A stretch of 51,121 bases of DNA, taken from Ectocarpus siliculosus (taxonomy: Eukaryota; Sar; Phaeophyceae; Ectocarpales; Ectocarpaceae). The position numbers and the translations under genes are program-made. How positions within the stretch are numbered: position 1 is the stretch's first letter; every line of letters starts with the position of its first letter. The DNA lies in contig FN649748.1 of NCBI GenBank assembly GCA_000310025.1, positions 2,124,288-2,175,408 of the forward strand, given 5' to 3'. Under the pieces are notes generated by a model. It was not told the origin of the DNA. It made no database searches and saw only the letters and a program-made list of their open reading frames with translations. Positions 24,410 through 34,446 of the stretch are shown piece by piece.

Positions 24410-25385
24410 TGTGCAGCACGGCCCCGGGGAGTCGCAGAGCGTAGCCGAGCGGACGGAATCCGGACGGGTTCCTTAGCTCGTTCTACTGTAGATGGCGTCC
24501 ACCATAGTGGTCCGGGGTGATCAGTTGAACACGACGCGCACCAGCAGCAGTGCGGGTGCATTGATTGGAGTATGCGTCGTTCCCAGCTTGCATGGAGGTC
24601 CTCGCAACGCTCAAGACCATGGTGTCTTGCAGGGTGAACCCATCTTTGCTCGACTCATTTTCGGATTTTGAGCTTTGTCAGAAACCTCTTCGGCACGATT
24701 GGTTCTGTTTTTCATGTCTTGCGAACATCCCGGCACGCTCAACAAAGTCCCACTTGTATGATGTTGGCTACCGTACGGACAAAAGGTTGGCCACCTGGTT
24801 CATGCCCCACGCGACAGCAGTACAGTACTGCTGCAGAGTTTGGGAACCAAAGACGAGTCGACAGAGTGCGTGACAGGAGACATGAACAGATTGTGACTGT
24901 TGGGGTCCACCCTGGCATATTACATCGAACGTGGCCACCCCCCTCGGCGATTGGATTGGACAACACAGACGAAAAACTCGTAAACTTCAACAGCAGTGGT
25001 TCGGAAATATGTCGGCGAGCTTGTCTCACTGGTTCGTTGATCGGGACCCGCGTTCCTCGTCGTGTATGATACAGCTCCTTCGTCACATCCTGTTAAGAGC
25101 GCACGTCACTGCGCCACTCGTCACCGTGTGTCGGCTTTGCATGGACGCGGTACTGTCTCAAGCACTGCTGTGTGCTTGACTCACTGCACAAGCGGGTTGG
25201 GGCCTGTTTGACTTGCGCGCTCACGATTGCTGGTCTTGACCCGCCAGCCGGCTCTATCGCTGGGGGCAAATCGCGTTGCTACAATCCCTGCATGTTCGAG
25301 ACGAGCTCACGGCACGACTTGTCCCTCCTGAGTGATGGCCATTTATCTACCTCATGTCGTCACCGTCGCTCCTTGAACGCGACAG
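24410..25385. other. intergenic or intron; no supported gene
   Basis: A near-perfect palindrome, CAGCAGTAC, one base, GTACTGCTG, lies at 24816-24834. Short frames at 24565-25179 lack recognisable domains. Upstream exons of the following gene are expected here but none is convincing. Confidence 0.4.
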
Positions 25386-27243
25386 GAGGCCGCTAAGGAG
25401 CATGGCGTCACTCTCCCGCCGATACTGGGCGACGAGGGTGTTCGGCTTGGCGGGGAGAGCGCGGACGACATGCGCGCTCGGGCTGGTGAGCTGAAGCGCG
25501 AGGCGACGACCATTTCGAACAACGTAGGCGCCAAGAACGAGGAGCTAGCGGCCATGTTCAAGGCCGCGTGGACACTGCGGAAGGAGATTGACGGCTTGGC
25601 AGCCAAGGCACGTCTAAAACAGAAGGATTCCGAGCGGCTGAGCCTGTTGGTGAAGGAGGTCAAGGAGGAGGAAGAAGCGGCGGCGGCGGCGGCAGCGGCG
25701 GCAGCGGCGGCAGAGGAAGAAGCGCTCGTCCACTCGGCGGCGGTGGCGGCAGCCTATGCGGAGGTAGAAGCGCTCACCCGATCGGCGGCGGAGGCGGCGG
25801 CGGCAGCCTATGCGGAGGAAGAAGCGCTCGCCCAGTCAACGGCGGCGGCGGCGGCAGCCTATGCGGAGGTAGAAGCGCTCACCCAATCGGCGGCTGCGGC
25901 TGCAGCTTCGGCTGCCGCGGCCGCACTGAAGCAAGCTACCGCCCTTTCGAACGAAGGCGGGGGCTCTTCGGCGGGCATGACGCCACCAGGAAGCGTCGTA
26001 ATGTCACGCAAGAGGGAACGCGACGGCGGGGGCGTGGAGGAGTCGAAGGGGTGCGAGCCGCCGTCTGCCGCACGGGCGCAGGCTGCGGCCCCTTCGAACG
26101 AGGGGGGGGGCTCTTCAGCGGGCATCACTTCATCGGGAAGCGTGGGAATGTCGCGCAAGAGGGAACGTGGGGGCGCGGGCGTGGAGGAGTCCAAGGAGTG
26201 CGAGCCGGCGTCCAAGCGCTCCGCTCCAGGGGGCTGCCACGGCCGGGGAGAGGGCACGGGTTCGGGTAGCGGTGCCGGTATCGCCGCGGCCGCTTCAACC
26301 TCCACCGGCAGCGCGTCACGTTCGGTCGAGGAGGAGATGGTGGAGAGCAGCGGCGGTGGAGTGGCAGGCACCACGGGAGGCGAGAGCTCGGGTGGAGGGG
26401 GCTCCGCAGTCGGAGAGGTTGTCGCCCCCGTGGCGGTGCCGGTGGTGATGCCGGTGCCGGTCATGGCGCCGGGGGGCGTGTCGGAGCCGGCCCGCCGGGA
26501 GATGCGGGCGAGCACCAAGCGGAAGACGGAGCAGAGTCGCGAGGTATTTGAAAAACCTGCAAAAGGTTGTGGAGATGGCAAATGCACGTGTATATGAGCC
26601 GTTTTTGAAGCCGCTGATATTGTGTGAAGTACATGGGTGTTTACGGAAGCTGCGTGAATCGAAGATTATGAGATATCACAACGAATGTGTCGGCAGCTGG
26701 CGACCTCGCCCAGTATCAGTCGAATACAACCCAAGATACACCACGAATACCACATCTGGTGGCAATGGTTTTACGTGTCAATATGACCCCAAAGCAAAAT
26801 TGTCTCAGGTCAAGCACTAGGTGACATATGCATAAGGTACCCCACAACCCTACAATTACACACATAGGTGATTGTTGTGAAACTACAATGGTGTCTTGTG
26901 TCGTAAACGGTAGCGATATATGATGTCATTCACACGTGCCGCTTCCTCACGTGCCTACAGCTGTAGTTCAGGATCTGGTACTGTAGGTACGTTCGTGTGT
27001 GTTTGTCGAATTTTCGATCAAAGAGATACTTCTGTACCCTTTCCCGTGGCTGGTGGCAAACAACAACGAGCTCTGCTGACGCCGTCTTTGTTGCACGCGC
27101 AATTTGGGCAGGCGGCGGCGAAGAAGGCACGCAAGCAAGGCCTCAAGACCCGCAGCCAGAAGCGGAAGGCCGAGGGGGGGGAGGAGAAGGGGGGCGCGGC
27201 GGCGGGACCACACGCCGGGGGCTCGAAGCGGCGCAGAACCTGA
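25386..27243 (+). CDS. alanine-rich coiled-coil, probably nuclear protein (two 3' exons)
   Basis: Exon 1 is 25386-26543 (acceptor gcgacag, donor GTATTT after GAG); exon 2 is 27112-27243 (acceptor ttgggcag, stop TGA). Both junctions are phase 0, so the 568-base intron keeps the frame. The start codon lies in an exon not found, unless ATG 25470 is used. Order: a charged helical part (residues 1-95) with GELKREATTI and MFKAAWTLRKEIDG; polyalanine with repeats of about 20 residues (YAEVEALTRSAAE); two copies of a ~55-residue block with SNEGGGSSAG and MSRKRERDGGG; Gly/Ser/Val/Pro-rich linker; and a basic C-terminus with KKARKQGLKTRSQKRK and SKRRRT. Basic clusters suggest nuclear entry; coiled coil suggests oligomerisation. 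GCG/GCA-rich repeats imply length variation. No family was recognised. Confidence 0.7.
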
Positions 27244-28199
27244 AGCGCAAGGCTTAGCGCCCCAGGTAAACAGACTACCGTGATTGACGTGCTCATGGAA
27301 CCTCCAAAATACTGGTAGGTACATACATCACTGGGGGTGATCGATTGGCCACTCACACGTGCGATACTTGTCAGCATCCGGCTCGTACTGCAGATGCGTT
27401 GGGTTACGAAAATAGAGGGATCCATGCTCATTCCGAGACGTGTAGCTTCGCCATGTGTTCCACGACTAAGAGGATGCACATGACTATGGCGATGTGACGA
27501 AAACGAGCCAGGAGATCCACACTGAGACATCACTATAGCTCCTCCTAGGCCGTGCTTGTGTTTGTCTCCCTCCATAAGGCCCATGTGCGGAGGACGGCAC
27601 ATCACAGGCCGAAGTCGTCTAGGGAAAAGGAATAATCATAGTTCAATGTTCGTGTACGTCACGCCTTATGCATCAGTGTCGCGGATCAGCCTCCTCAACC
27701 TCGGCCGCCGCAAAGTGATATCCGACGCCGCTATCGAGAAGCAGAAGTTGAGCTTTCCTTGTTAATGTCACTGCATCGCCATGTATTGAAAGAAGCATCT
27801 CATAGTCCCGTTTGAACCCACTCCCCATTGCCCGCCTGCCTGCCTGCCTTCCTGCCTCGTTTCGGCCTCCAGTGAACTTTTGATGGGTTTTCTTTCTTAC
27901 ACTGCCTGGAGCAGTTTTTGGTTTGGTTTGATTTCAACAACCGCTGAGCGGGAGAAGTCGCAAGGACGGCAGCTGCCACACTGGGAGCGTAAGTCCAACT
28001 GTAACCTAAACATGAGAGAGTGAGGACCCCGGGCGCTTGCTTTTCCCGTTGCTGGCGAGCGAAGCGGTGGTGATACTGAGTGGCCCACCCCAATGGTGAG
28101 ACTGTTGTGGGCGGCGTCGGCGGCTGCGGTGCTGTGAATGACGCGTCAGCCCTCGTCCGTTCCGCTCTTGGTGGGTCCTGTGTAGGGGCCGTCAAGAGC
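27244..28199. other. no supported gene
   Basis: A minus-strand frame (27018-27605) is largely the antisense of exon 2 of the preceding gene and is not credited. A short tandem ctgcctgcctgc run lies at 27834-27856. Glycine-rich frames begin to appear from about 28080, leading into the array. Confidence 0.4.
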
Positions 28200-30639
28200 G
28201 GTAACAGCGAGACCGTGGCGATCGTCTCGGCGAAGCCGGGCTCAACGGGCATAGCGGCGTCGTGACCTGATTCTCAGGGACACCCACGCCGGATAACACC
28301 AGCGCCGTCCGGATCGTCAGTGCCGCCCTGGGGCGCACCCGTGGTAATGTGGCTTGGCCCGGTGGGCAGCGGAAAGACCGGCGAGGGCGGTCTGTTCGAG
28401 GTGGCGGCCGCCTAGTCGACCACGGGCACCGGAGGATCGGTGACCATCACCAGCGGCAAGGACACGGCGATCACCATCCGATCGCCCAACGCTGGCACCG
28501 ACGGTGTGAGCGGCGCCGTTGTGTTGAGCTCGGGTACCACCAGCTCCGGCACCAGCGGTTCGGTTCCGATCTGAAGTGTCGCGGCGACGTCCGGGGCTGG
28601 CGGAGCGATGAGTCGCACGGTGGGCACCAGCGCCTACAACACGGGCGGGACGCTCATGTTGTCGGCCGGCATGGGTGTGACGGGCGGTCCCCTGTCGATG
28701 GCGGCCGGCACTGGCGCCATGTCTGCGGGCGGGTCGGTGAGTAGGGCGGCGGGCGCCGGGTCGACGGGCGGATCGTTGACGGTGGTGGCCGGTCAAGGCA
28801 CATCGTCGACGGGCGGGGCGGTGACGGTGGCGTCGGGTGAAGCAGGGGCGGAAGGCGGCGCTTTGATCATAGCAGCTAGCTGCATATGTGGTGGCCTTGT
28901 AGCTGTGGCGAGCGGGGTCGTCACGGGCGGGAACCGCGGGACCGTATAGATCGGTAGCGGTGCTGCTCTGGGAGGCAACGGAGGTATCCTGATTTTGCCG
29001 GTGGGCAGCGGAGAGACCGGCGAGGGCGGTCTGGTCGAGGTGGCGGCCGGCTAGTCGACCACGGGCACCGGACGATCGGTGACCATAGCCAGCGACGAGA
29101 GCACGGCGACCACCAACGGTGCGATCACCATCCGATCGCCCAACGCCGGCAACGACGGTGTGAGCGGCGCCGTTGTGTTGAGCTCGGGTACCACCAGCTC
29201 CGGCACCAGCGGGTCGGTTCTGATCGGAAGTGTCGCGGCGATGTCCGGGGCTGGCGGAGCGATGAGTCTCACGGTGGGCACCAGCGCCTACAAACGGGCG
29301 GGTCGGTGAGTCTGGCGGTGGGCGCCGGGTCGACGGGTGCATCGTTGACGGTGGTGGCCGGTCATGGCACATCGTCGACGGGCGGGGCGATGACGGTGGC
29401 GTCGGGTGAAGGAGAGACGGACGGCGGCGCTTTGATCATGGCAGCTGGATATCATGTTATGAGGCGCGGCGGGGCCGTGACGGGCGGGAACCGCGGGACC
29501 GTATAGTTCGGTAGCGATGCTGCTCTGGGAGGCAACGGAGGTAACCTGATTTTGCCGGTGGGCAGCGGAAAGACCGGCGAGGACGGTCTGGTCGAGGTGG
29601 CGGCCGGCTAGTCGACCACGGGCACCGGAAGATCGGTGACCATGACCAGCGACGAGGGCACGGCGACCACCAACGGTGCGATCACCATCCGATCGCCTAA
29701 CGCCGGCACCGAGGGCGTGAGCGGCGCCATTGTGTTGAGCTCGGGCACCACCAGCTCCGTCACCAGCGGGTCGGTTCTGATCGGAAGTGTCGCGGCGATG
29801 TCCGGGGCTGGCGGAGCGATGAGTCTCACGGTGGGCACCAGCGCCTACAAACGGGCGGGTCGGTGAGTCTGGCGGCCGGCACGGGTGTGACGGGCAGTCC
29901 TGTGTCGATGGCGGCCGGCAATGTTGCCACGTCTACGGGCGGGTCGGTGAATCTGGCGGTGGGCGCCGGGTCGACGGGTGCATCGTTGACGGTGGTGGCC
30001 GGTCATGGCACATCGTCGACGGGCGGGGCGATGACGGTGGCGTCGGGTGAAGGAGAGACGGACGGCGGCGCTTTGATCATGGCAGCTGGATATCATGTTA
30101 TGAGGCGCGGCGGGGCCGTGACGGGCGGGAACCGCGGGACCGTATAGATCGGTAGCGGTGCTGCTCTGGGAGGCAACGGAGGTAACCTGATTTTGCCGGT
30201 GGGCAGCGGAGAGACCGGCGAGGGCGGTCTGGTCGAGGTGGCGGCCGGCTAGTCGACCACGGGCACCGGAAGATCGGTGTCTATGACCAGCGGCGAGGAG
30301 ACTATGACCGCCAGAGGCGGCACCAGCGGGTCGGTTCTGATCGGAAGTGTCGCGGCGACATCCGGAGCTGGCGGAGCGGTGAGTTTTACGGTGGGCACCA
30401 GCGCCTACAACACGGGCGGGTCGGTGAGTCTGGCCGCCGGCACGGGTGTGACGGGCGGTCCTGTGTCGATGGCGGCCGGCAATGTTGCCACGTCCACGGG
30501 CGGGTCGGTGAGTCTGTCGACGGGTGGATCGTTGACGGTGGTGGGCGGTCAGGGCACATCGTCGACGGGCGAGGCGATCACCGTGACAGCCGGTGAAGGA
30601 GAGACGGTGGGTGGCGACCGGAGTATGGCGGCCGGGTAG
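28200..30639 (+). pseudogene. tandem-repeat Gly/Ser/Thr-rich surface-type protein, disrupted
   Basis: The plus-strand frame is built of short motifs such as GGSVSLAAGTGVTGG and GGALIMAAG, the style of repeat that forms beta-solenoids or mucin/adhesin-like extracellular proteins. Four long units repeat at anchors ggaggcaacg (28971, 29528, 30169). In-frame stops break it: TAG at 28413, 28947, 29052, 29504, 29609, 30145, 30250 and 30637, and TGA at 28572, where the other units have GGA. Units 2 and 3 also share a 1-base deletion in the codons for SAYNTGG (near 29292 and 29851). No signal peptide or start was found. It is most likely a pseudogene that kept duplicating. The minus-strand frame 28317-29372 is its shadow. 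Confidence 0.65.
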
Positions 30640-30640
30640 G
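28340..30640 (+). repeat. long tandem array, 557-641 bp units
   Basis: Unit 1 is about 28340-28970, unit 2 28971-29527 (557 bp), unit 3 29528-30168 (641 bp), and unit 4 30169-30640 (partial, with its middle deleted). The 84-bp difference between units 2 and 3 is a whole-codon deletion of one AAGTGVTG-type block. Units 2 and 3 are the most alike. Confidence 0.85.
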
Positions 30641-31480
30641 GCGACTCGGATTTATGGTTGATGGATTGGTCGGCGCCGGGTGAGGACAAAAGAGAGAACC
30701 TATGTCTGTAGGCACGTATGGCACGGGCGTTGATCCCACGTTTGTTGACGGGCAGAACAAAGCGGGCGTGCTTGTATGTATCCGTGCTTCACTTACACCA
30801 TCCGACGCGATCTGTGTTGAGCTGGGGAGGCGCACTGTGGTGCGATTGCCGTCCTCACGTGTTTTTCCCTACCCGTTGTTCGTGTTGGCTGGATCCCAAA
30901 CCCACAGACGGGTTGGTTCCTGTGGTTCGGCGGCCGGACCATTGGCTGTGAGCGACGGTGACGTGGGGAGGCAGGGAGAGAGACACGGAAGAGGTGAGAG
31001 AAATGTGCGGGCTGGAGTACAAGTACCAGCGCAAGTAAAAGTTATTTCGTGGCGGGCACAGGCTCCTTGTTTGAACTCCGACTATTGCAGACAGGAGTGG
31101 GAAGGGCGGTCCATGGAACACCACGTCAGTACCGATACCTGTGGTTTTTTCGTGGTCGTGTCTTTCAAGCAGGGAGGCTATGCGTATGTGGTTTCGGTGA
31201 GGCTGAACTCGCATCCTGCCCGTCGGTTAGTTTCCTTGGGGTGTGAAATAGTGTGTCCTCTCCTTTGTGCCCGCTCGCCTCTCAGTCGTTTACTTACCCC
31301 TTCCTTCCCTCTCACTCTTTCTTACCCTTTCCTTCCCTCTCTCGCTTTCCCAACTCTCCCCCGCCCGCTGCGGTACCGCCCTTTACATCGTCTACGCGGG
31401 GTACATGTCTGCATGCACCGATCTACTTGGGTCGCACCCGGACGCTGCCATCAACCGTCACGATAGAGGTGTGCACGAGG
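30641..31480 (+). CDS. duplicated segment copy 1 with 32-nt intron candidate
   Basis: This ~830-bp segment matches 32950-33793. It follows the repeat array in the same frame after one TAG: GDSDLWLMDWSAPG, then GTGAGG to CTGTAG (30680-30711, 32 nt), then TYGTGVDPTF and VDGQNKAGVLVC. Removing the 32 bases aligns the product with copy 2 residue by residue across the gap, and differences in the VDGQN block are mostly third-position. Further on, conserved stretches occur in more than one frame (LDPKPTDGLVPVV; GGPWNTTSVP), so later exon structure is unsettled. The product is unknown; it could be the C-terminal part of the array protein. Confidence 0.4.
30680..30711 (+). other. candidate 32-nt microintron, copy 1
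   Basis: It begins GTGAGG and ends CTGTAG, and has the same length as its counterpart at 32988-33019. Flanking codons give DWSAPG before and TYGTG after. Unspliced, the frame stops at the TAG of the acceptor in both copies. Confidence 0.45.
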
Positions 31481-31730
31481 GCATCACGCCCGCCCGCACC
31501 AGATTCAGAGGCCGAAACCATACCATCCATGCGTTCACGCACCCGGCGGACGTCGGTGCCGTGTGGAGCGGCAGTTGGAGAGAGCTGCCGTACCCTGCAA
31601 TGGCTGGTTGTGTTTCCATCGCTGCCTCTGGTCTGTGTGTGGAGCACGAGGCGGAACCGGTGCTGCTACCGGTGGTCGTCGCCTGTGCTGATGAGGTGCG
31701 ATTGAGACTATCGTCGTCGTGTTTCGCCAC

Positions 31731-31753
31731 GTGTGTGTGTGTGTGTGTGTGTG
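31731..31753 (+). repeat. (GT)n microsatellite
   Basis: About eleven GT units in a row. Confidence 0.9.
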
Positions 31754-31990
31754 GTGAGCCGGTGCAAGCTTGTTTATCCTGCGCCTTGCGGTTGGCCTCT
31801 ATCCTGCCCGGTGTCTCTTTTCATGACGCTGACTATCCAGTGCGTTCACATTCGTGTTTGCCTTTCTCCCTGTGCAGCGCAGGCTCGGGTGTCGACGTCC
31901 TCATCCACTCACGCGCAGGCTTTGCGGCGGTGTGCGTTTGGAATGTCATCCCGGCGATGGGTTGGTGGTGGGGTTTGTGAGTGGGCCGGG

Positions 31991-31997
31991 CTGCTGG

Positions 31998-32032
<35 letters not shown>
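31991..32032 (+). repeat. (CTG)n trinucleotide microsatellite
   Basis: Fourteen CTG-type units with one GTG interruption near the start. Depending on the frame it would read poly-Leu, poly-Cys or poly-Ala, or poly-Ser, poly-Ala or poly-Gln on the other strand. Confidence 0.9.
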
Positions 32033-32033
<1 letters not shown>

Positions 32034-32949
32034 CAGTTGTTGCCACTTGTTGTGAGGTAAGGCCGGCCACGTTGGTTGTTCGGTTGTGATTGAGATAGGC
32101 AGTCGATCGCCGCACTGCCGCTGGTGGCACCTGTGCTGGGATGAAGGCACAGACAGGGAGCTAAATAGTCGATACGGTATCCAACTATCCTCTGTGCGTT
32201 CTTGTGCGTTTGCATTCCGAAGTACCATAGATGTGGTGTGTGTCTACGTAGTGCCATCACCGGCTGTCCCTGCGATGCTTCTCTGGGTTCCGTGTGCCAT
32301 CAGCCTGCCCCCTCCCCTGCGGTCGCTCCCGAGTAAGCATAGTGGCTTTTGTCTTGCCAAAGTCACAATCGCATGCCAAGCGTAGATGCCTTGTTGGTGG
32401 GAACAGCCTGGTGTTTTTTTGTATGGTCTGTTTCCCGTTTTTCCTGCGCGTACAGTACTGTAGCAGAGCGCATTGCCGTGGAGGTTCGATCGGAGAAGCT
32501 GATACTCCTCGGAAAGCGTTGAATGGTTGGCGCGCGTTGTAGCGCCTGTCTCCATTCTCTACTCCCGCCTCTACCCGCTCCACCAGATGACGGCTGGAGA
32601 GAAAAACAGAAGTACACAAATAGATATGATTTGGGGAAATCGTTCGCGGAAAGGTCGATACGAAAGGTCCTCCCCCAAGAAATGTTCGAGTGAGCATCGA
32701 GCGTATTGCGGTGTCTTTGCAACCATGGCTCGTCCTCGAATATGACGCTCGTTGAAGGATGAAGCTGTCACCTGCCATGCAACCACTTGAGCCCATTCCC
32801 CCTCTCCTTGTCGCAAACTCATTGCTGCCCTTGCTGTGTCTCTGCCAGAACGTGCACGGGTCTCGTGTGTCGTGTTGCGAGGCCCACCCCTCTTGCCGTG
32901 TGCGTTGCTGCCGTGTTGATGGGGCTTCGCGGGAAGTGTGCTCCCGCCC

Positions 32950-33793
32950 ACTGTTGCACTGCTGGCGCATGGATTGGTCGTCGCCGGGTAAGGGCGTAGA
33001 GAGAGAACCTGCCCTGTAGGCAACATTTTTGGCATGGGCGCCCATCTCACCTTGGTCGACGGACAGAACAGAGCGGGCATACTGCTCTGTATGTCGGCTT
33101 ACCTCACTTGCACCAACCGAAGCGATCTGCGTTGAGCTGGGGGAGACGTATTATGGTGCGATTGCCGTCCTCACGTGTTTTCGCCCTATCCGTTGTTCCT
33201 GTTTGCTCGATCCCGAACCCACAGACGGGTTGGTTCCTGTGGTTCGGTGGCCGGACCATTGGCTGTGTGCGACGGTGGCGTGGAGGCACGGAGAGAGACA
33301 CGAAAGAGGTGAGATAAATGAGGTGGCTGGAGTACAAGTACAAGCGCAAGTAAAAAGTAAAACATGTTTCTGTACCTGGCTGGCACAGGCTCCCTGTTTG
33401 AACTCCGACGATAGTAGATGGGAAATAGACGGGAGCGGGAAGGGCGGTCCATGGAACACCACCTCAGTGCCGACACCTGTGGTGTGCTGGTGGTGTTATC
33501 TTTCAAGCAGGGACGCTGTGCGTCTGTGGTTTCGGCGCGGCTGAACTCCCATCCAGCCCGTCGGTTAGTTAGTTCCTTGGGGTGTGACATAGTGTGTCCT
33601 CTCCTTTGTGCCCGCTCGCCTCTCACTCTTTCTTACCCCTTGCTTCCCTCTCTCGCTTTCTCAACTCTCCTCTGCCCGCTGTGGTACCGCCCTTTACATC
33701 GCGTTCGCGGGGTACACGCATGGGTGCGCCGGTCTACTTTCGGTCACGCCCAGACTCTTCCACCAACCATCGGGGCAGAGGTGTGCATGGGGA
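32950..33793 (+). CDS. duplicated segment copy 2 with 32-nt intron candidate
   Basis: This is the paralogous copy of 30641-31480. Exon end CWRMDWSSPG is followed by GTAAGG to CTGTAG (32988-33019, 32 nt) and then NIFGMGAHLTLVDGQNRAGI. Substitutions relative to copy 1 in the aligned block are conservative (Lys/Arg, Val/Ile) or silent. The frame then stops at TGA after TNRSDLR unless spliced again, while another frame stays open to 33544. It is not preceded by the Gly-rich array. Function unknown. Confidence 0.4.
32988..33019 (+). other. candidate 32-nt microintron, copy 2
   Basis: Begins GTAAGG and ends CTGTAG; length and position match the copy-1 element at 30680-30711, while the inner sequence has diverged. 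Confidence 0.45.
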
Positions 33794-33848
33794 TGGTGGC
33801 GGCAACAGGCACCGGGTTCGATTGTACGGGACCGCTACGACCGAGCAC

Positions 33849-33896
33849 GTGGCCGCGGGGAGAGGTATCGTCGTGGCCGCGGAGAGAGGTATCGTC
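33849..33896 (+). repeat. 24-bp tandem duplication
   Basis: Two units beginning gtggccgcgg and ending ggtatcgtc differ by one base. Confidence 0.85.
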
Positions 33897-34198
33897 GGGC
33901 CTCCGGCGGTGAATTTTGTGGTACGTCTGTAAGCCCGTTACCTCGTGGGACGCCAGGTGAGCGGGGGGCGATGAGCTTGAGGGTAGTGGACTTGGAAGGG
34001 GAAGGCAGGGAACCGAACCGTGACTAGTTATCCGCGGGGGAGTCGGCGCAAGCCGGGATCCCCTATTGTCAACACTCTTTAGTCAAGAGCAATTGGGCTT
34101 TGGGGGGCGTTCGTTTTCCCCTTGCGGTGGATCCGATTGACCGCGAACGGTGGTCCGGTGGAAGGGGGAGGAGAGTAGCAGCGAAGTGTGCCTCTCAG

Positions 34199-34351
34199 GT
34201 GTGCGTGGAGGTGAATCGCCTGCCCGAGGTCTTGCAGTGTTTGGGGCAATACCAACCCTACGCCCCCAAACCGGGCTTGTGTCCGCTCTCCGGTCCCGGG
34301 AAGCCGGCGACTGCCTACGGGCGGTGGGCCGTGGATTTCCCTCTGGTATAA
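34199..34351 (+). CDS. possible terminal exon, unknown protein
   Basis: From the acceptor cctctcag an open frame reads VCVEVNRLPEVLQCLGQYQP and ends with a proline- and glycine-containing stretch (AYGRWAVDFPLV) at TAA. It looks like protein and has a clean stop. The frame upstream of the acceptor does not. The minus-strand frame 34083-34628 overlaps it and looks like a shadow. Earlier exons were not found. Confidence 0.35.
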   Translation: MCVEVNRLPEVLQCLGQYQPYAPKPGLCPLSGPGKPATAYGRWAVDFPLV

Positions 34352-34407
34352 CCATGAGCGATTGGTGGAGCAATCGCTTTTGGCTGGACTCCGCCGCGTC
34401 GTCCCTG

Positions 34408-34446
34408 TAGGTAGGGTAGGGTAGGGTAGGGTAGGTAGGATAGGGG
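34408..34446 (+). repeat. (TAGGG)n short tandem repeat
   Basis: Several GTAGG/TAGGG units follow a stop-rich stretch. The unit is five bases, not the TTAGGG of common telomeres. Confidence 0.85.

Larger units (their letters stand above)
31481..32949. other. spacer between duplicated segments
   Basis: Long frames are open here (31267-31980 plus; 32257-33045 minus) but have no recognised domain and overlap simple repeats. It contains a GT microsatellite and a CTG microsatellite, annotated separately. Confidence 0.4.

Noticed and set aside
28317-29372. 351-codon minus-strand ORF rich in Arg, His and Thr
   Set aside because: It is the antisense of the Gly-rich tandem array; its own 'repeats' follow from the plus-strand units.
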